Counted from the stretch's first letter, positions 10,140 to 22,663 are shown. The stretch is 42,500 nt of DNA from Chrysomallon squamiferum (GCA_012295275.1 CM022671.1:22795322-22837821); one strand, 5' to 3'. Notes: a model not told the origin generated them from the sequence alone. Numbers and translations are program-made.

Positions 10140-11170
10140 CTCTTTCAGCCTAACTCCACCTGAAAGGAAATATTACTTGAGGACTAATTAGTACCGCGTG
10201 GTTGATTTCCACATAAGCCATCTTCATCATTAACGGTTGTGAGAGACGCGAGAACATTTCTTGAAAGCAAAATGATCTTTATCCCATAGGAAATCCTGTT
10301 GAGTTGCAAAGGTCACGTGTCTTTGTGTCTGACATGCGCATACGTCAGTAACGTTTACTGTCAGGAAGTGAGGAAGACCCATTTACTTACTTCTGACGTC
10401 ACGACGCCATCATAGGGCACGTGGCAAAAGTAAGGCGAGGTTAACTACAAGATTGTCGGTGATTGTATTTCATTAGTGATATTGCGTCATAATAATACTA
10501 ATACTAATACTACTACTAATAATAATAGTCATCATCATCATCATCAACAACATCATTATCATTATTTAAGTTATAACCGACTTTTGGGCTATGCTTAAAT
10601 GTTATTCTGTAAATTTTCTTTCATAATGTGGCATTATGAAATTCGGATAACCTTTTTAAATTATTATAATTATTTTACAAGCATCATTTTATGAATGTAT
10701 TTTTTTTTTTTCCTAAGTATAGAGTTATAACTTGTGTAAACTAACGTCAAACGTTTTATAACGTATCCATTTAATTTAATTTTACAAGCAGGCAAAGGTC
10801 ATAAACATTGATTTTTGTTTCGATCATCTGAAGTTCGTTATTATTAGTTGGGTTTTTCTTTCGTTCCAGTTTAATGTTTGATTCGTTATTGCTTCATAAG
10901 GTCGAGTTTAATGCAATCAATGATTCACAAAGGAGTCTGGAACGGGAAATAAACCGTGTGTCAAAGGTCACGATATGTGCGTGGATACTGTAAGGGGAAT
11001 GAAAACTAAAATAAATCTTTGATAAGAGTAGTGAGCTCTCTGGCGGAGGTTTTCTCCTATTTGACATCTCATTGACATTTATAGTGCTAATACGTTTTAT
11101 CCTTAACTGTCGCTGATTAAAAATAAGGTTATCAGACATTTTCACGTTGTCTGTTACATTCCTTTTCATT
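10140..11170. promoter_or_regulatory. Candidate regulatory region with clustered nuclear-receptor, E-box and CRE motifs
   Basis: A ~1-kb patch of complex sequence with no convincing open frame. The nine-base word CAAAGGTCA (HNF4/COUP-TF/RXR-type half site with extension) occurs exactly three times, at 10307-10315, 10793-10801 and 10962-10970, all on the plus strand. The first overlaps a CACGTG E-box, and a second CACGTG lies near 10420. A perfect CRE TGACGTCA is at 10394-10401 and an ETS-type AGGAAGTG is near 10363. The motif names come from known factor preferences; activity is inferred only. A weak 91-codon minus-strand frame across 10894-11169 shows no family features. Confidence 0.35.
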
Positions 11171-11564
11171 GGTATTTTTTTTTTTTTTTTTTTTTAAACG
11201 TTTCATATACGCTTCCTTGTTTCATGTTTCTTTTTCCATTTTTTTTTTTTTCTTTCTTGTAGGTGTGTTTCGGTTTTGAAAATAGTCTATGAAACTGATA
11301 TTCCTGTAAAAATTGTTTGTTAACAAATCATAATTCTGGCAAAATATCGGCTCTTCTAGTGACGGTGATTGGCATTCATCGCTGCTTTTAAACAGATAAA
11401 AGTATCCGTGATTCTCGCAATCGTTGTTGCCATCGCACCATTTTCACTGGCACAAAACTAACATTACTTTTCAACGCACGTGAAATGTGTTTACTTTTTT
11501 TCTTTCTCTTGCTATGTTTTATCATTGAAGCTGAACGAGAAAACTGTTTTTTGTTTTTTTTTAA

Positions 11565-11890
11565 TAGTTGTTTTGTACTTTTGTTTTATGATTTTCTCTT
11601 CTGATTCGTTTACTTGTATGCTTTTTTTGTTGTTCTTCTTGTATTTGTTTTCTGTGGATTATTCACCTCTAGGAATGTAAGTAACACTGAAGGTGGTATT
11701 TTAAGGAGTTGTTTGTAATGTTTGGGTAATTTCAGAAACAAGCTGTTGTAGGAAATAAGAAGCTGTAAAATAACTACAAATAGATGAAAGAAAAAGAGGA
11801 ATACAGAGACAGAGAAATATACATAGATGAAGAGAAAATATCGTAACAAGAAGAAGAAGAAGAAGATAATGGAAAGGGGAGAAGTAATAT

Positions 11891-11961
<71 letters not shown>

Positions 11962-12113
11962 AAGAGAAAGAAAAAAATATTTAGGTTCAAATATAAAAAA
12001 AAACATTACTAATAAATAACAGTTAAACGTATAAACAAGACACACGAACACATACACTAACAAGAAAACCTAGAAACCAACCAATATATAAATAAATAAA
12101 TAAATCAGTCCGT
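11565..12113 (+). repeat. Left arm of a ~550-bp inverted repeat pair
   Basis: Reads in the opposite orientation to 16022-16601 with high identity outside the microsatellite parts. Shared landmarks include GGATTATTCACCTCTAGGAA, AGAAACAAGCTGTTGTAGGA, an (AAG)n run, a (GA)n core (11896-11956 here) and a terminal AATCAGTCCGT. It is either an uncharacterised interspersed repeat inserted twice in opposite directions or the terminal arms of one larger element. No coding capacity is visible; frames across it are Ser-Leu runs from the GA tract. Confidence 0.85.
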
Positions 12114-14195
12114 GAAGTGCTGTTCACCGCCATTTTCACAAAACATTACCAATAATGTTCGGAAAGCATGAATTCCATTCCAGTCCCGTAATAGTTTGTG
12201 AATAGCAGTAATTACTTTGTCTCAAACTTCCAACATTTGTCCAGCAACTGTTATTTTATACGAAAAAAAAAAAAAAAAAAAAAAAACCAGAAATTTTTAA
12301 AAATAATCAAATAATTAATTTAGGCTGGAATCGAAAGCTGTTATAGTTAAGTCCATGATAACAGTAATAAGATATTCATTTCAGATAATCGTTTTGTGCA
12401 CTGCATTTACTTCTTATTTATTTAAAGGCACAAATACGATACTTTTTCTGAAATCTATTTAGCTCTGTACTCAAGCCCTGCTTGTGTGTCTTTTTTCGCA
12501 AATTTGTTTAAAACAAACGGAGACATTTTTATTATTACTTATATTCATTAAAAAAAAAAAAAAATAAATAAATAAATAAAAAAGTTTTATAGGTCTGATT
12601 TCACAATTATTTAAGTCTTTTATTATAACCATTCGCACACTGTTTTGAAAATAAAAAGTGAGAAGAAGTGAAAAAAAAATCAAAAAAAAAAAAAAAATAT
12701 AGGAACAACAATGGTCGCAGGATGTTGCATTTTTGATTCAACACAGAGCGACCTCCATCGGCAAGTGTCGACGTCACAGGACACGAAAAGTAAACTTGGC
12801 GCTGGCGTCTGCTAACACTGTTCGTTTATAGTTCCACATTCCGCGACGTGCCATCAGAACAAAGAGCAGCCGAGACATCACTGAGCGAGATGACGTCACT
12901 CATTTGCAGACGATATTGACTGTCAACAGAGGACGAGGAAGTGCAAGTTGTGTGTAGTTCACGCCCAGAATGTCGAGCCTCGTCTTAGAATTGTTAACAT
13001 GAAGGCAAAAAAAAAAAAAACAACAAGAAGTACAGCTTAGCGTATAGAGATTAATTTTTGTTTTTCTGTTTCTTTTAGAGAATATTATTATTAATTTTTT
13101 TTCTTCTTCCTGTTTCGTTTACGATGACATTAAAATACACAGATTATTAATAAGAAGATTATATCATGAATGAAGCTTACTAAGATGAGACTGAAAAACA
13201 GAGTGCGGTGGGAGGGGGGGAGATAAATAAACACCCGACAAATAAACAAACAAAACAACAACAACAAAAATACCCCAAAACAACAACAACAACAAACAAC
13301 AATTAAATAAACATCAGACAAATAAACAAACGAAACAACAACAACAAACAACAATAAAAACAACACCAGATAACAACTAAACAACAACAAAAAATAACAA
13401 AGTGATTATGGGAGAAAGTGAGATAAATCAGACATACGTAAATTAATTATCTAATTGTCTAATAATAATAATAATAATCATAAAGCTTCACAAAATAATA
13501 ATAATAATAATAAAAAAAGACCTCCAAAAACGGAGCGCTTCACTATAATTTTATGCCAGCGATATCCGCAACAGATCTCTCTTCTTCATTCACACTCCTC
13601 CGCCCACACAACTATTTCCTAATTGTTCGAAAGCCACTCGGTCTACCCCTTAAGTTACGTTTTTCTCACGTGTACCAACAACCTTTCTTATCACGGGGCC
13701 TGCTGGGAACTTGATAAAATAAATCTACCAACACATTCTGCAACGATATGGCTTTGGCAGATTGAAAACAAAAAATAAAATAAAAGAAAAATAAGAAGAA
13801 GAAGAAGAAGAAGAAGAAGAGCGAAACGTTTGCACGTTTTCGCTTCATCTCCAGACACGTGCTTAACTCAAAACGGTTCTTAGTGCATAGTACTCGAAAC
13901 GTGTGAGTGACGGAAATTCCAGAACCGCTCCGAAGTTGTTTCACCTAGAAAGATCGGCGGCGTCTTCCAAAAGAGTCTGAGAGAGAGAGAGATGATCGAG
14001 TGACGGGAATGTGCCAGGTATGAAGGAATGTTACTCGCTGGTGGTTGTGCTGGTGGTGAAATTACGTCACGTCAGCAATAATGTCACTGGAATACGTTCG
14101 CCAGATCTCCCCCCCTCCCCAGTTCGTATTCCGGGCTTCCATCTCCTTGTTTTGTGTCTGCTTTTGTGAGATTTTTTAAAATTTTTATTGTTGCA

Positions 14196-14243
<48 letters not shown>

Positions 14244-14640
14244 TTTTTTTTTTTAAAGTTATGTCTCTTTCCCTTCTTTTTTCCCCCTCTTTATTACCAC
14301 AGATATTAAGAATATAGGAGCGGAATATTATTTTATGATGGCGGGCAATCCTGAGTTTTCAAGTGAAACGAGAAAAGAAATAAAAAATAAAAAAATAAAG
14401 CGTAAAAAAAAGAGTAAAAAAACAAACAACAAAAAACAACAACAATAACAACAATCCACAATAACAATCAAATATGCCTAAACAAAACAAACCTAACCCC
14501 TATGCATTTTGTTGTCATCTGTTGAAATTTTCCTTTTGTGATCAGCGTTTTTATCGTTATCAGCAGCAACAACAACCCAGGCTAAGATTAAGATTTTTTA
14601 AGGAGTGGATTGGCAAAACCTTCTTTAAAATGTTTATCTC
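12114..14640. other. Intergenic spacer part 1 between the inverted arms, no gene seen
   Basis: Contains poly-A at about 12263-12286, A-rich runs at 12550-12700, a complex GC-richer patch at 12710-12990 with a perfect CRE at 12891-12898, an AAC-rich array at 13217-13400 with an 80-bp direct duplication (GACAAATAAACAAAC at 13237 and 13317), (AAG)n near 13794-13820 and (ATT)n at 14197-14243. No transposase-like frame was seen between the arms. Confidence 0.6.
12710..12990. promoter_or_regulatory. Candidate regulatory patch with CRE
   Basis: Complex sequence with several CpGs inside AT-rich DNA. It has a perfect TGACGTCA at 12891-12898 directly followed by CTCATTTGCA (octamer-like ATTTGCA), plus a CGACGTCA variant near 12770. 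No coding frame. Function is inferred from motifs only. Confidence 0.25.
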
Positions 14641-15060
14641 AGTCAAAAAAACAAAAACGACTGGCACTCGATTTATTGAGTCCATATATCTGTTGTGTGT
14701 CTTTGTGCGTGTATATATTTATACTTCTGTGTATGTGTGTATGTAGTTTAGGATTTTGAATATTCTCTGTCTTATGTACGTCTGAATAGACTTTGCGCAT
14801 AGACAATATTCGGGAACGCACTGGCACAGGAGGACAAAGTCGAAACACGACCTCACAAACCCTGTCAGATGACGCTGACGAGACTCGAACGTATGGCACC
14901 CATTCGCCCGCACTCCGAAGCAGGACAATGTTACCGTTCGGCCATGAGTCAAAAAAAAAAAAAAAAAAAAAATGGCACTCGATTTATTGTGTCCATATAT
15001 CTGTTGTGTGTCTTTGTGCGTGTATATTTATACTTCTGTATATGTATGTATGTATGTATG
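14640..15060 (-). mobile_element. tRNA-headed ~310-bp SINE-like repeat in a 1.3-copy tandem arrangement
   Basis: On the minus strand, a tRNA-like head begins near 14950: TGGCCGAACGG fits the Pol III A box (TRGYNNARNGG) and CGTTCGAGTCT fits the B box about 45 bases further on. A CCTGC/GCGGG pair could form an anticodon-like stem, but the loop is 8 bases and the T stem does not pair, so it is not a working tRNA. The body continues to about 14747. A tail block follows (TATATGGAC, CGAGTGCCA, then T-rich) at 14640-14746. The same tail block occurs again at 14945-15053, offset 311 bases, directly in front of the head. This is best read as one complete copy preceded by the tail of another. The family is not one I can name. 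Confidence 0.6.
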
Positions 15061-15535
15061 TACATAAATATGAACATACGTGCGTATGTAAGTACGTATA
15101 TACGTAAATAAGTAAGTCAGTAGGTATGTATGCATATATGTATAGGTCTGTGTCTGTGTATGTACGACAGTGTATGCGTTTGTATGTCGTAAGTATCAGT
15201 TATAATTGCACTTCTAACATGTTTGACACAAATGATAAATATTTCAAAAGCTATATTAATCCCGCGTTCGGTTGCTGTTAGCAACTTGGTAATCAGCGTC
15301 CATCAACAATACGTCAGCATGCGTCATTTGACTCATTATAAATTCCCTGGTTTGAAATCAGATACAGAAACACGTCTAGTTGAATCATCGGCGAGACAAT
15401 TAACCGAGACCTCATTAAAGCCCACTTCTTGTAACACCGTCAATGAGATTTCAAAACGTGATATTGTTCTCTTAATACAGTCAAAATCTGTTCTTTGACA
15501 TTTCAACAAAATGAGCAATTAAGATATTAGGAATA

Positions 15536-15579
<44 letters not shown>

Positions 15580-16021
15580 ATGGATCTAGACAATGATTAA
15601 GGGCAACTATGACTGTATTATTTTATACTGACCTCGAAACCTGAATCTAGTTTCTGGTGAGAAAAGGAAATAGCTTTGTTCTGCAGAATAATAAATTATT
15701 TACCAGTAGCATATTAGATGATGGGATCTGAAGCATTTGTAGCACTGTATGTATGCAAGGCTTTTAAAAAGATTAATCTTAAAAATTCAGTTCATCTCTC
15801 TTTCTCTATCTCTTTCTCTTTTGTCTCCGAAAAGAGACAATATAACGACAACATGAACAACAATATATTACAGATATATGTACAATAAAAAAAAGGAATC
15901 AAAGAACAACAAATACAACAACAATAACAATAGCAACAACAACAACAACAAAAAAACCCAACAACAACAACAACAAAAACTCAACCAGAAAAAACAATAA
16001 TAAAAAGATCCACCAAAATAA
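15061..16021. other. Intergenic spacer part 2 between the inverted arms, no gene seen
   Basis: Begins with degenerate (TATG)n to about 15180, then a complex stretch with an 89-codon frame from ATG 15232 lacking any recognisable feature. After that come (TA)n at 15542-15577 and CAA-rich low-complexity sequence at about 15900-16005. Confidence 0.55.
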
Positions 16022-16195
16022 ACGGACTGATTATATATATATTTATTTTATACTGGTTGATTTTTTATTTATTTATACTGATTGGTTTTAGGTTTATATG
16101 TTAGTGTATATGTTCGTGTGTACTTGTTTATACGTTTAACTGTTATTTATTAGTAATGTTTTTTTTATATTTGAACCTAAACATTCTTTTTTTTT

Positions 16196-16275
<80 letters not shown>

Positions 16276-16601
16276 ATATTACTTCTCCCCTTTCCATTAT
16301 CTTCTTCTTCTTCTTCTTGTTACGATATTTTCTCTTCATCTATGTATATTTCTCTGTCTCTGTATTTCTCTTTTTCTTTCATCTATTTGTAGTTATTTTA
16401 CAGCTTCTTATTTCCTACAACAGCTTGTTTCTGAAATTACCCAAAACGTTACAAACAACTCCTTAAAATACCACCTTCAGTGTTACCTACATTCCTAGAG
16501 GTGAATAATCCACAGAAAACAAATACAAGAAGAAGAAGAAGAAAGTATACAAGTAAACGAATGAAAAGAGAAAATCAGAAAACAAAAGTACAAAACAGCT
16601 A
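16022..16601 (-). repeat. Right arm of the ~550-bp inverted repeat pair
   Basis: Reverse-complement partner of 11565-12113, starting ACGGACTGATT and ending CAAAACAGCTA. The microsatellite core is (TC)36 at 16199-16270. It is about 30 bases longer than the left arm because of tract-length differences. The spacer between arms is 3.9 kb. Confidence 0.85.
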
Positions 16602-17095
16602 TATATATATATATAAGAAAAAAGAGAAAGAAATGTTCTCGCATATTGTACAAAATTGCTTCCGATCATGTAAAAGTATATCTTGTTAAAAAAAAAACGT
16701 TAAATCTCGTTATTTTACGAATGTCGTGAGAAAAGTTATGCATCATGCACGTGCTTATTCAGCCTCAATGATACAATTCAGTTCACATTAATTAAACACT
16801 ACATTAACTTTAATTACATTCAGAGAAATAAAATCCAACAAAAAAATCTAACCTATTAGCGCCAACAACAGCTGGTATTAAAATAAATCAGAACTGTATT
16901 TTTTCATAATAACATTGGATTTATTTATGTTTTTTAGTTAATTTTTTTTCTGTTTTATATTCACAGCTAGTTATGTGCTACTATTACAGCAAACAATGTC
17001 ATAAATAAAAGATTTGACTTAAATGGCTTTGAAAAATGTTTGAAATCTGCTCCATTTTAATTTATTATTATTATTATTTATTTTTTTTTTTTTAA
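16602..17095. other. Intergenic AT-rich stretch, nothing recognised
   Basis: No gene, tRNA or repeat family recognised. It ends in a short (ATT)n plus poly-T run that abuts the SINE head. Confidence 0.5.
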
Positions 17096-17214
17096 AGATG
17101 GGCTGTAACTCAGTGACTACACGTGCTGAGTCCCAGAATCAGTCCTCCACGCTTCTCCATCTTTGCTATTTCCCGATCTTGTTAGTGCTCCGTGAGTGAT
17201 TATCATAGAAAGTT

Positions 17215-17249
<35 letters not shown>

Positions 17250-17330
17250 TGTTTGTTGCTAATAGAAAATAATTAAGAGTTGTATAAAGGCTGCGGGTTT
17301 CCTCTCTCATACTCTGTATCGTACTTAACT
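17096..17330 (+). mobile_element. Degenerate tRNA-derived SINE of the mollusc type
   Basis: Starts with a tRNA-like GGGCTGTAACTCAGTG (A-box region) and a decayed B-box GAATCAGTCC. The body follows, with GCTATTTCCCG, TTAGTGCTCCGTGAGTG and ATTATCATAGAAAG. These parallel, from memory, the GCTATTTCTCGTTCCAGCC / AGTGCACCACGACTGG / TATATCAAAGG body of a SINE family common in molluscs. After a 29-base poly-A interruption (17219-17247) comes TTGCTAATAGAAAA and then GCGGGTTTCCTCTCT, the strongest match to the 3' half of that family. Divergence is high, so it is an old, inactive copy. The poly-A may be a later insertion or expansion. Confidence 0.65.
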
Positions 17331-17504
17331 ACTGGTGTGACGTCACTCATTGCCGTAATATTAAAATTATGTTAAATATATTTTTAATTTTTTTTTTTTT
17401 TTTAATTTACTTTTTTGTTAAATTTTGATAGACTTGCCTATCATTAAACTGTTTTGTTAAAGTTTTTTTTTTTTTTTTTTCTCTAAATGTTGAAATCTTC
17501 TTTT

Positions 17505-17540
<36 letters not shown>

Positions 17541-18390
17541 GTATGGTAAACAATTGTGTCCAAACACATTATCATTATCTTATCGTATATATCTACTGAA
17601 GCGTTTGTTAATACGTGGATTCAAAATACTCAAAAAAACTTAGTAAAATCTCTTATTTATTTGTTTATTCCCTTTAGGAGATAATTAAAAACAAATATAG
17701 AGATAATCACAGTCTAGTATTCACATTTACTAGTTATGACTCAAAAGGCCTGGAACCATTTTTTAAATACATTTTAAATAAAAGACTTGACCTGTTTTCA
17801 TACGCCTTCGATTGCTATTATTTTATATTTGATACACTTTCTAAAGTCTTTTTTTTTTTTTCGTTCATTCATTCTTTCGTTCTTTCTTTCTTTCGTTCTT
17901 TCTTTCTTTTTTCTTTTTTTCTTTCTTTCTTTCGTTTCTTTTTTTTTTTTTTCTTTCTTTCTTTCTTTCTTTCTTTCTTAATATATTTTATTTTATTTTT
18001 TTTTTTTTACGTATAATGCTCGGCGTTAATCGGAAAATACATGTATTCTCAAAAAATTATCATACTCCTCAAGTACGGTGGAATGTTACCTACTTCTCAG
18101 TAATAAAAATAATGTTCGTTATTAGATCTACATACTTGCTGACGCAGAGAGCAAGCTTCATGTCAAATGGTTTATGGGATGAGTTCTCGTCATCTGCTTT
18201 CTTAATTATTTTTCCAGTTCTAGCCGATCGCTCATTTTTGTTAAAGGAGGGGTTAATTGAAACCATTTTTTTTTTTTTTTTGTTCTGATTTTAGATGATA
18301 TGTGTAAAAAGGTTAATTTCCAAATAAGAAAAAGAACTTGATTGACAGTAAGAGATGTTTAATGTGTATGTATCCCCAAGACATTAAAAA
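17331..18390. other. Intergenic, homopolymers and (TTTC)n
   Basis: Holds a CRE palindrome at 17338-17345, poly-T runs, a poly-A of about 33 bases at 17506-17538 and an imperfect (TTTC)n array at about 17865-17980. An open frame at 18016-18288 shows no family resemblance and ends in a poly-T tract. Confidence 0.6.
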
Positions 18391-18392
18391 AA

Positions 18393-18510
18393 CCACCCAT
18401 CTGAAACCTTTTGATTAAGCGATCGCCAAGAATTGGGTGGAAAGGGAAACATACGAGACAATGAAGAGATTTGATCCTACGACCGTCACTGAAACTACAG
18501 AAAAGCTTTG
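18393..18510 (-). mobile_element. Second, more decayed SINE copy (minus strand)
   Basis: On the minus strand the order is TGTAGTTTCAGTG (A-box region), ACGGTCGTAGGATC (B-box region), TTTCCCTTTCCACCCA, then GCGATCGC and ATCAAAAGG. This follows the same block order as the 17.1-kb copy and the remembered family consensus (CGGTC..AGGATC, TTTCTCGTTCCAGCCA, ATCAAAGG), with heavy divergence and small deletions. Without an alignment this remains tentative. Confidence 0.4.
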
Positions 18511-20610
<2,100 letters not shown>

Positions 20611-21067
20611 AATTCTACTAACAAAATAAAAGAATATTATAAATATATATATATAATATTCTAATATTTTGTGAGTATAATTTCATGGTTTTTATTATTA
20701 CATGTATAAGGTAAGATTAGTAAAATAAGACTATCTATGCCGATGTATGAATGTGCGAGAGTTGACTAAACGTCCGAATTCAATGAGTCGAATTGTTCTA
20801 GAATTAAACTGCGCGTTCCGCCATCTTCGAACATTTCTGGAATTATCTCAAGCGTCTGTTTGGCGTGACAGAAGGACGGAAGAAGTATTATTTAACAAAT
20901 CACTAAAGAATACACAAAACAATGATTGAGCATAGACTACTTTGTGAGTATGAACAAATGAAACCCTTTCAAAAATATTTTCGTTTCACAACACCAGAAA
21001 TCTCGAAAGTTCTTCACGAATGTAATTTTGTTATATTTCACAAGCACGCATACTCTATAATTATTGG

Positions 21068-21098
<31 letters not shown>

Positions 21099-21420
21099 AC
21101 GTTGTTTTCATAATGAATGAATAATTTAAAAAAAAAAAAAAAAAAAAAAAATAGTAGGAAATATTGCATTGTAATGTTATTTTTGAGGCAGATAAAGCCA
21201 TACTTCGTTTGACATGATAGTAACATTGTTTTAATACTTGGGAAAAATACAAATATTTTTGCCTCCTTAAATGGATTTACTGGTCTGTTTGTTTTTGTGT
21301 TTTTTTTCACATTTTTTTTTTTGTTAAAGTATTTGTCTTTGTATTACTGAAACATTTTAAGACTTAATACTGTTTACTGTCTAAATCTTTAGCCAAAAAA
21401 AAAAAAAAAAAAAAACAACG
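20611..21420. other. Region 3' of the ABHD gene
   Basis: Contains poly-A runs at 21069-21097, 21128-21151 and about 21395-21415 (plus strand) and short frames without features. For the minus-strand ABHD gene this would hold the 3' UTR; an ATTAAA on the minus strand near 21230 is a possible but weak polyadenylation signal. Confidence 0.4.
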
Positions 21421-22622
21421 TCACCTTGCAAACACTGAATGGAAGCCATTTTTAACATACGGCTCCGGAACTTTAGTCGGAAATTCTAACATGGCTGTTA
21501 TAAATTCCACAGCCGGTTTTACTGTCCAGGAAATACCCGTGGCGCCCTCTACGAAACCGCAGTGACCTCCTCTTTCGGTGGTCACCAAGAAAAATTTAAA
21601 TACGACTTAAAAATATCGTACGGAATGTTTTTTTTAACGGCTATGGGGTCGTCGAGACTGTTAAAACACAACACAGGCACGCAAATATCGTCAACGTCGC
21701 GCACCGGGCTGTTATTCTCCCAGTACTCCTCAAGGTCACTGAACCCACTCAGGGGACAAAACACGTGCTTGTCGAATTCTCTTAAACTCTTAGCGCTCAG
21801 CGCTGCTTTCACGTCGACAGCGTCCGAGAACGATTTGGAATAAGTGCCTAAGATCTTCTGGATGTGCATCAGATACAGTTTTTCGTAAAACTTCGGAATT
21901 TGGTTGGACAGAGCGTCCTCGGCGTCGTACGACGGAGACACGCAGACGCCGGCGATTATCTTCGACGACGAGCCGAACTGTCCCAGGTACGACATCAGCA
22001 AGTCTCCTCCGGCGCCGACTCCGACGACGGCTATCTGAGACTTGGGAAATCTTTCCTTCATGTAGTTGACGACGGAGCGCAAGTCGGTCGGGTCGCCGTA
22101 GCTTTGCAGCTTGGCCGTCGTCAGCACGCTGTCCCCGTAACCGCGTCGGTTGAACACGCAGGCGCGATAACCGTTTGAAATGGACTCGTGGCAGATCTGA
22201 GCCACGCTGGCCGCGCCTCCTATCAGGCCCGGAATGACGATGACGATTGGGTTCCTCTTGCACAGGTATTTGGAGCCCGGGGCCCAGTCCACGGCGATAA
22301 CTCCCTCCTCGTCCTCCGGCAGTTGAATGTATTCTCGGAAGAACTCGTTCGTCGATTCGTGAGACGTCAGCCCCAACACAGTCTGCACGTGCGCGTTCTG
22401 GAACCAGAACGGCAGCTTCAGAGGGCGCCGCAGCGAAACGCAGCGCGTGAGCACGTGCTGCGCGAGCGACGACTCCTTGAAGTAGAGTCTGGGGAGGCAC
22501 TCCTTTGCCCGGAAGAGCGATTTCAGATACACGATGGCGGAGAGCACGACAGTGCTCAGGAAGGTCAGCACGACGGTGATCGGGTACGACAGCAGCATCC
22601 AGAAAACACTGGACATCAGCAT
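21421..22622 (-). CDS. ABHD1/2/3-type alpha/beta-hydrolase, catalytic Ser replaced by Gly, C-terminal frameshift
   Basis: The open frame from ATG 22622 runs 346 codons. A hydrophobic segment at residues ~5-33 is a likely membrane anchor, as in ABHD1/2/3 membrane hydrolases (ABHD3 cleaves phosphatidylcholines). The fold follows: FWFQNAHVQT (72-81), oxyanion-type IPGLIGG (130-136), NRRGYGD (158-164), nucleophile elbow GVGAGG (201-206), acid motif NSLDDP (321-326). Relatives have GxSxGG at the elbow. Here residue 203 is Gly (GGC on the minus strand, 22016-22014), so the usual nucleophile is absent. The frame ends early in LNFSW. In the next frame, from 21588, the sequence continues LVTTERGGHCGFVEG, which holds the catalytic His motif, and reaches a stop at 21421. 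One missing base in the homopolymer at 21590-21594 explains the break. Codons are G/C-rich and CpG-rich, unlike the surroundings. It could be a pseudoenzyme, a retrocopy or a decaying gene. Confidence 0.88.
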
Positions 22623-22663
22623 CCTGCCGGATCCTGAAACTAGGGTCTAAAACAGTGTCGATC
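22623..22663 (-). other. ABHD 5' UTR part in the coding exon, with splice acceptor
   Basis: On the minus strand a long T-rich tract ends in TTTTATCATTGCAG immediately before 22663, an excellent 3' splice site. A second possible acceptor, CTAGTTTCAG, lies closer to the ATG. This suggests at least one upstream non-coding exon, so the gene is probably not a completely intronless retrocopy. Confidence 0.55.

Noticed and set aside
14840-14950. A functional tRNA gene on the minus strand
   Set aside because: A and B boxes fit, but the T stem does not pair, the anticodon loop is one base too long and the sequence continues into a repeat body; SINE-type relic.
15232-15498. 89-codon frame with an opposite-strand open frame
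   Set aside because: No family resemblance; open on both strands, as expected by chance in a short unique stretch.
21390-21416. Poly-A as a retrocopy tail of the ABHD gene
   Set aside because: The run is poly-A on the plus strand, meaning poly-T downstream of a minus-strand gene; the wrong orientation for a tail.
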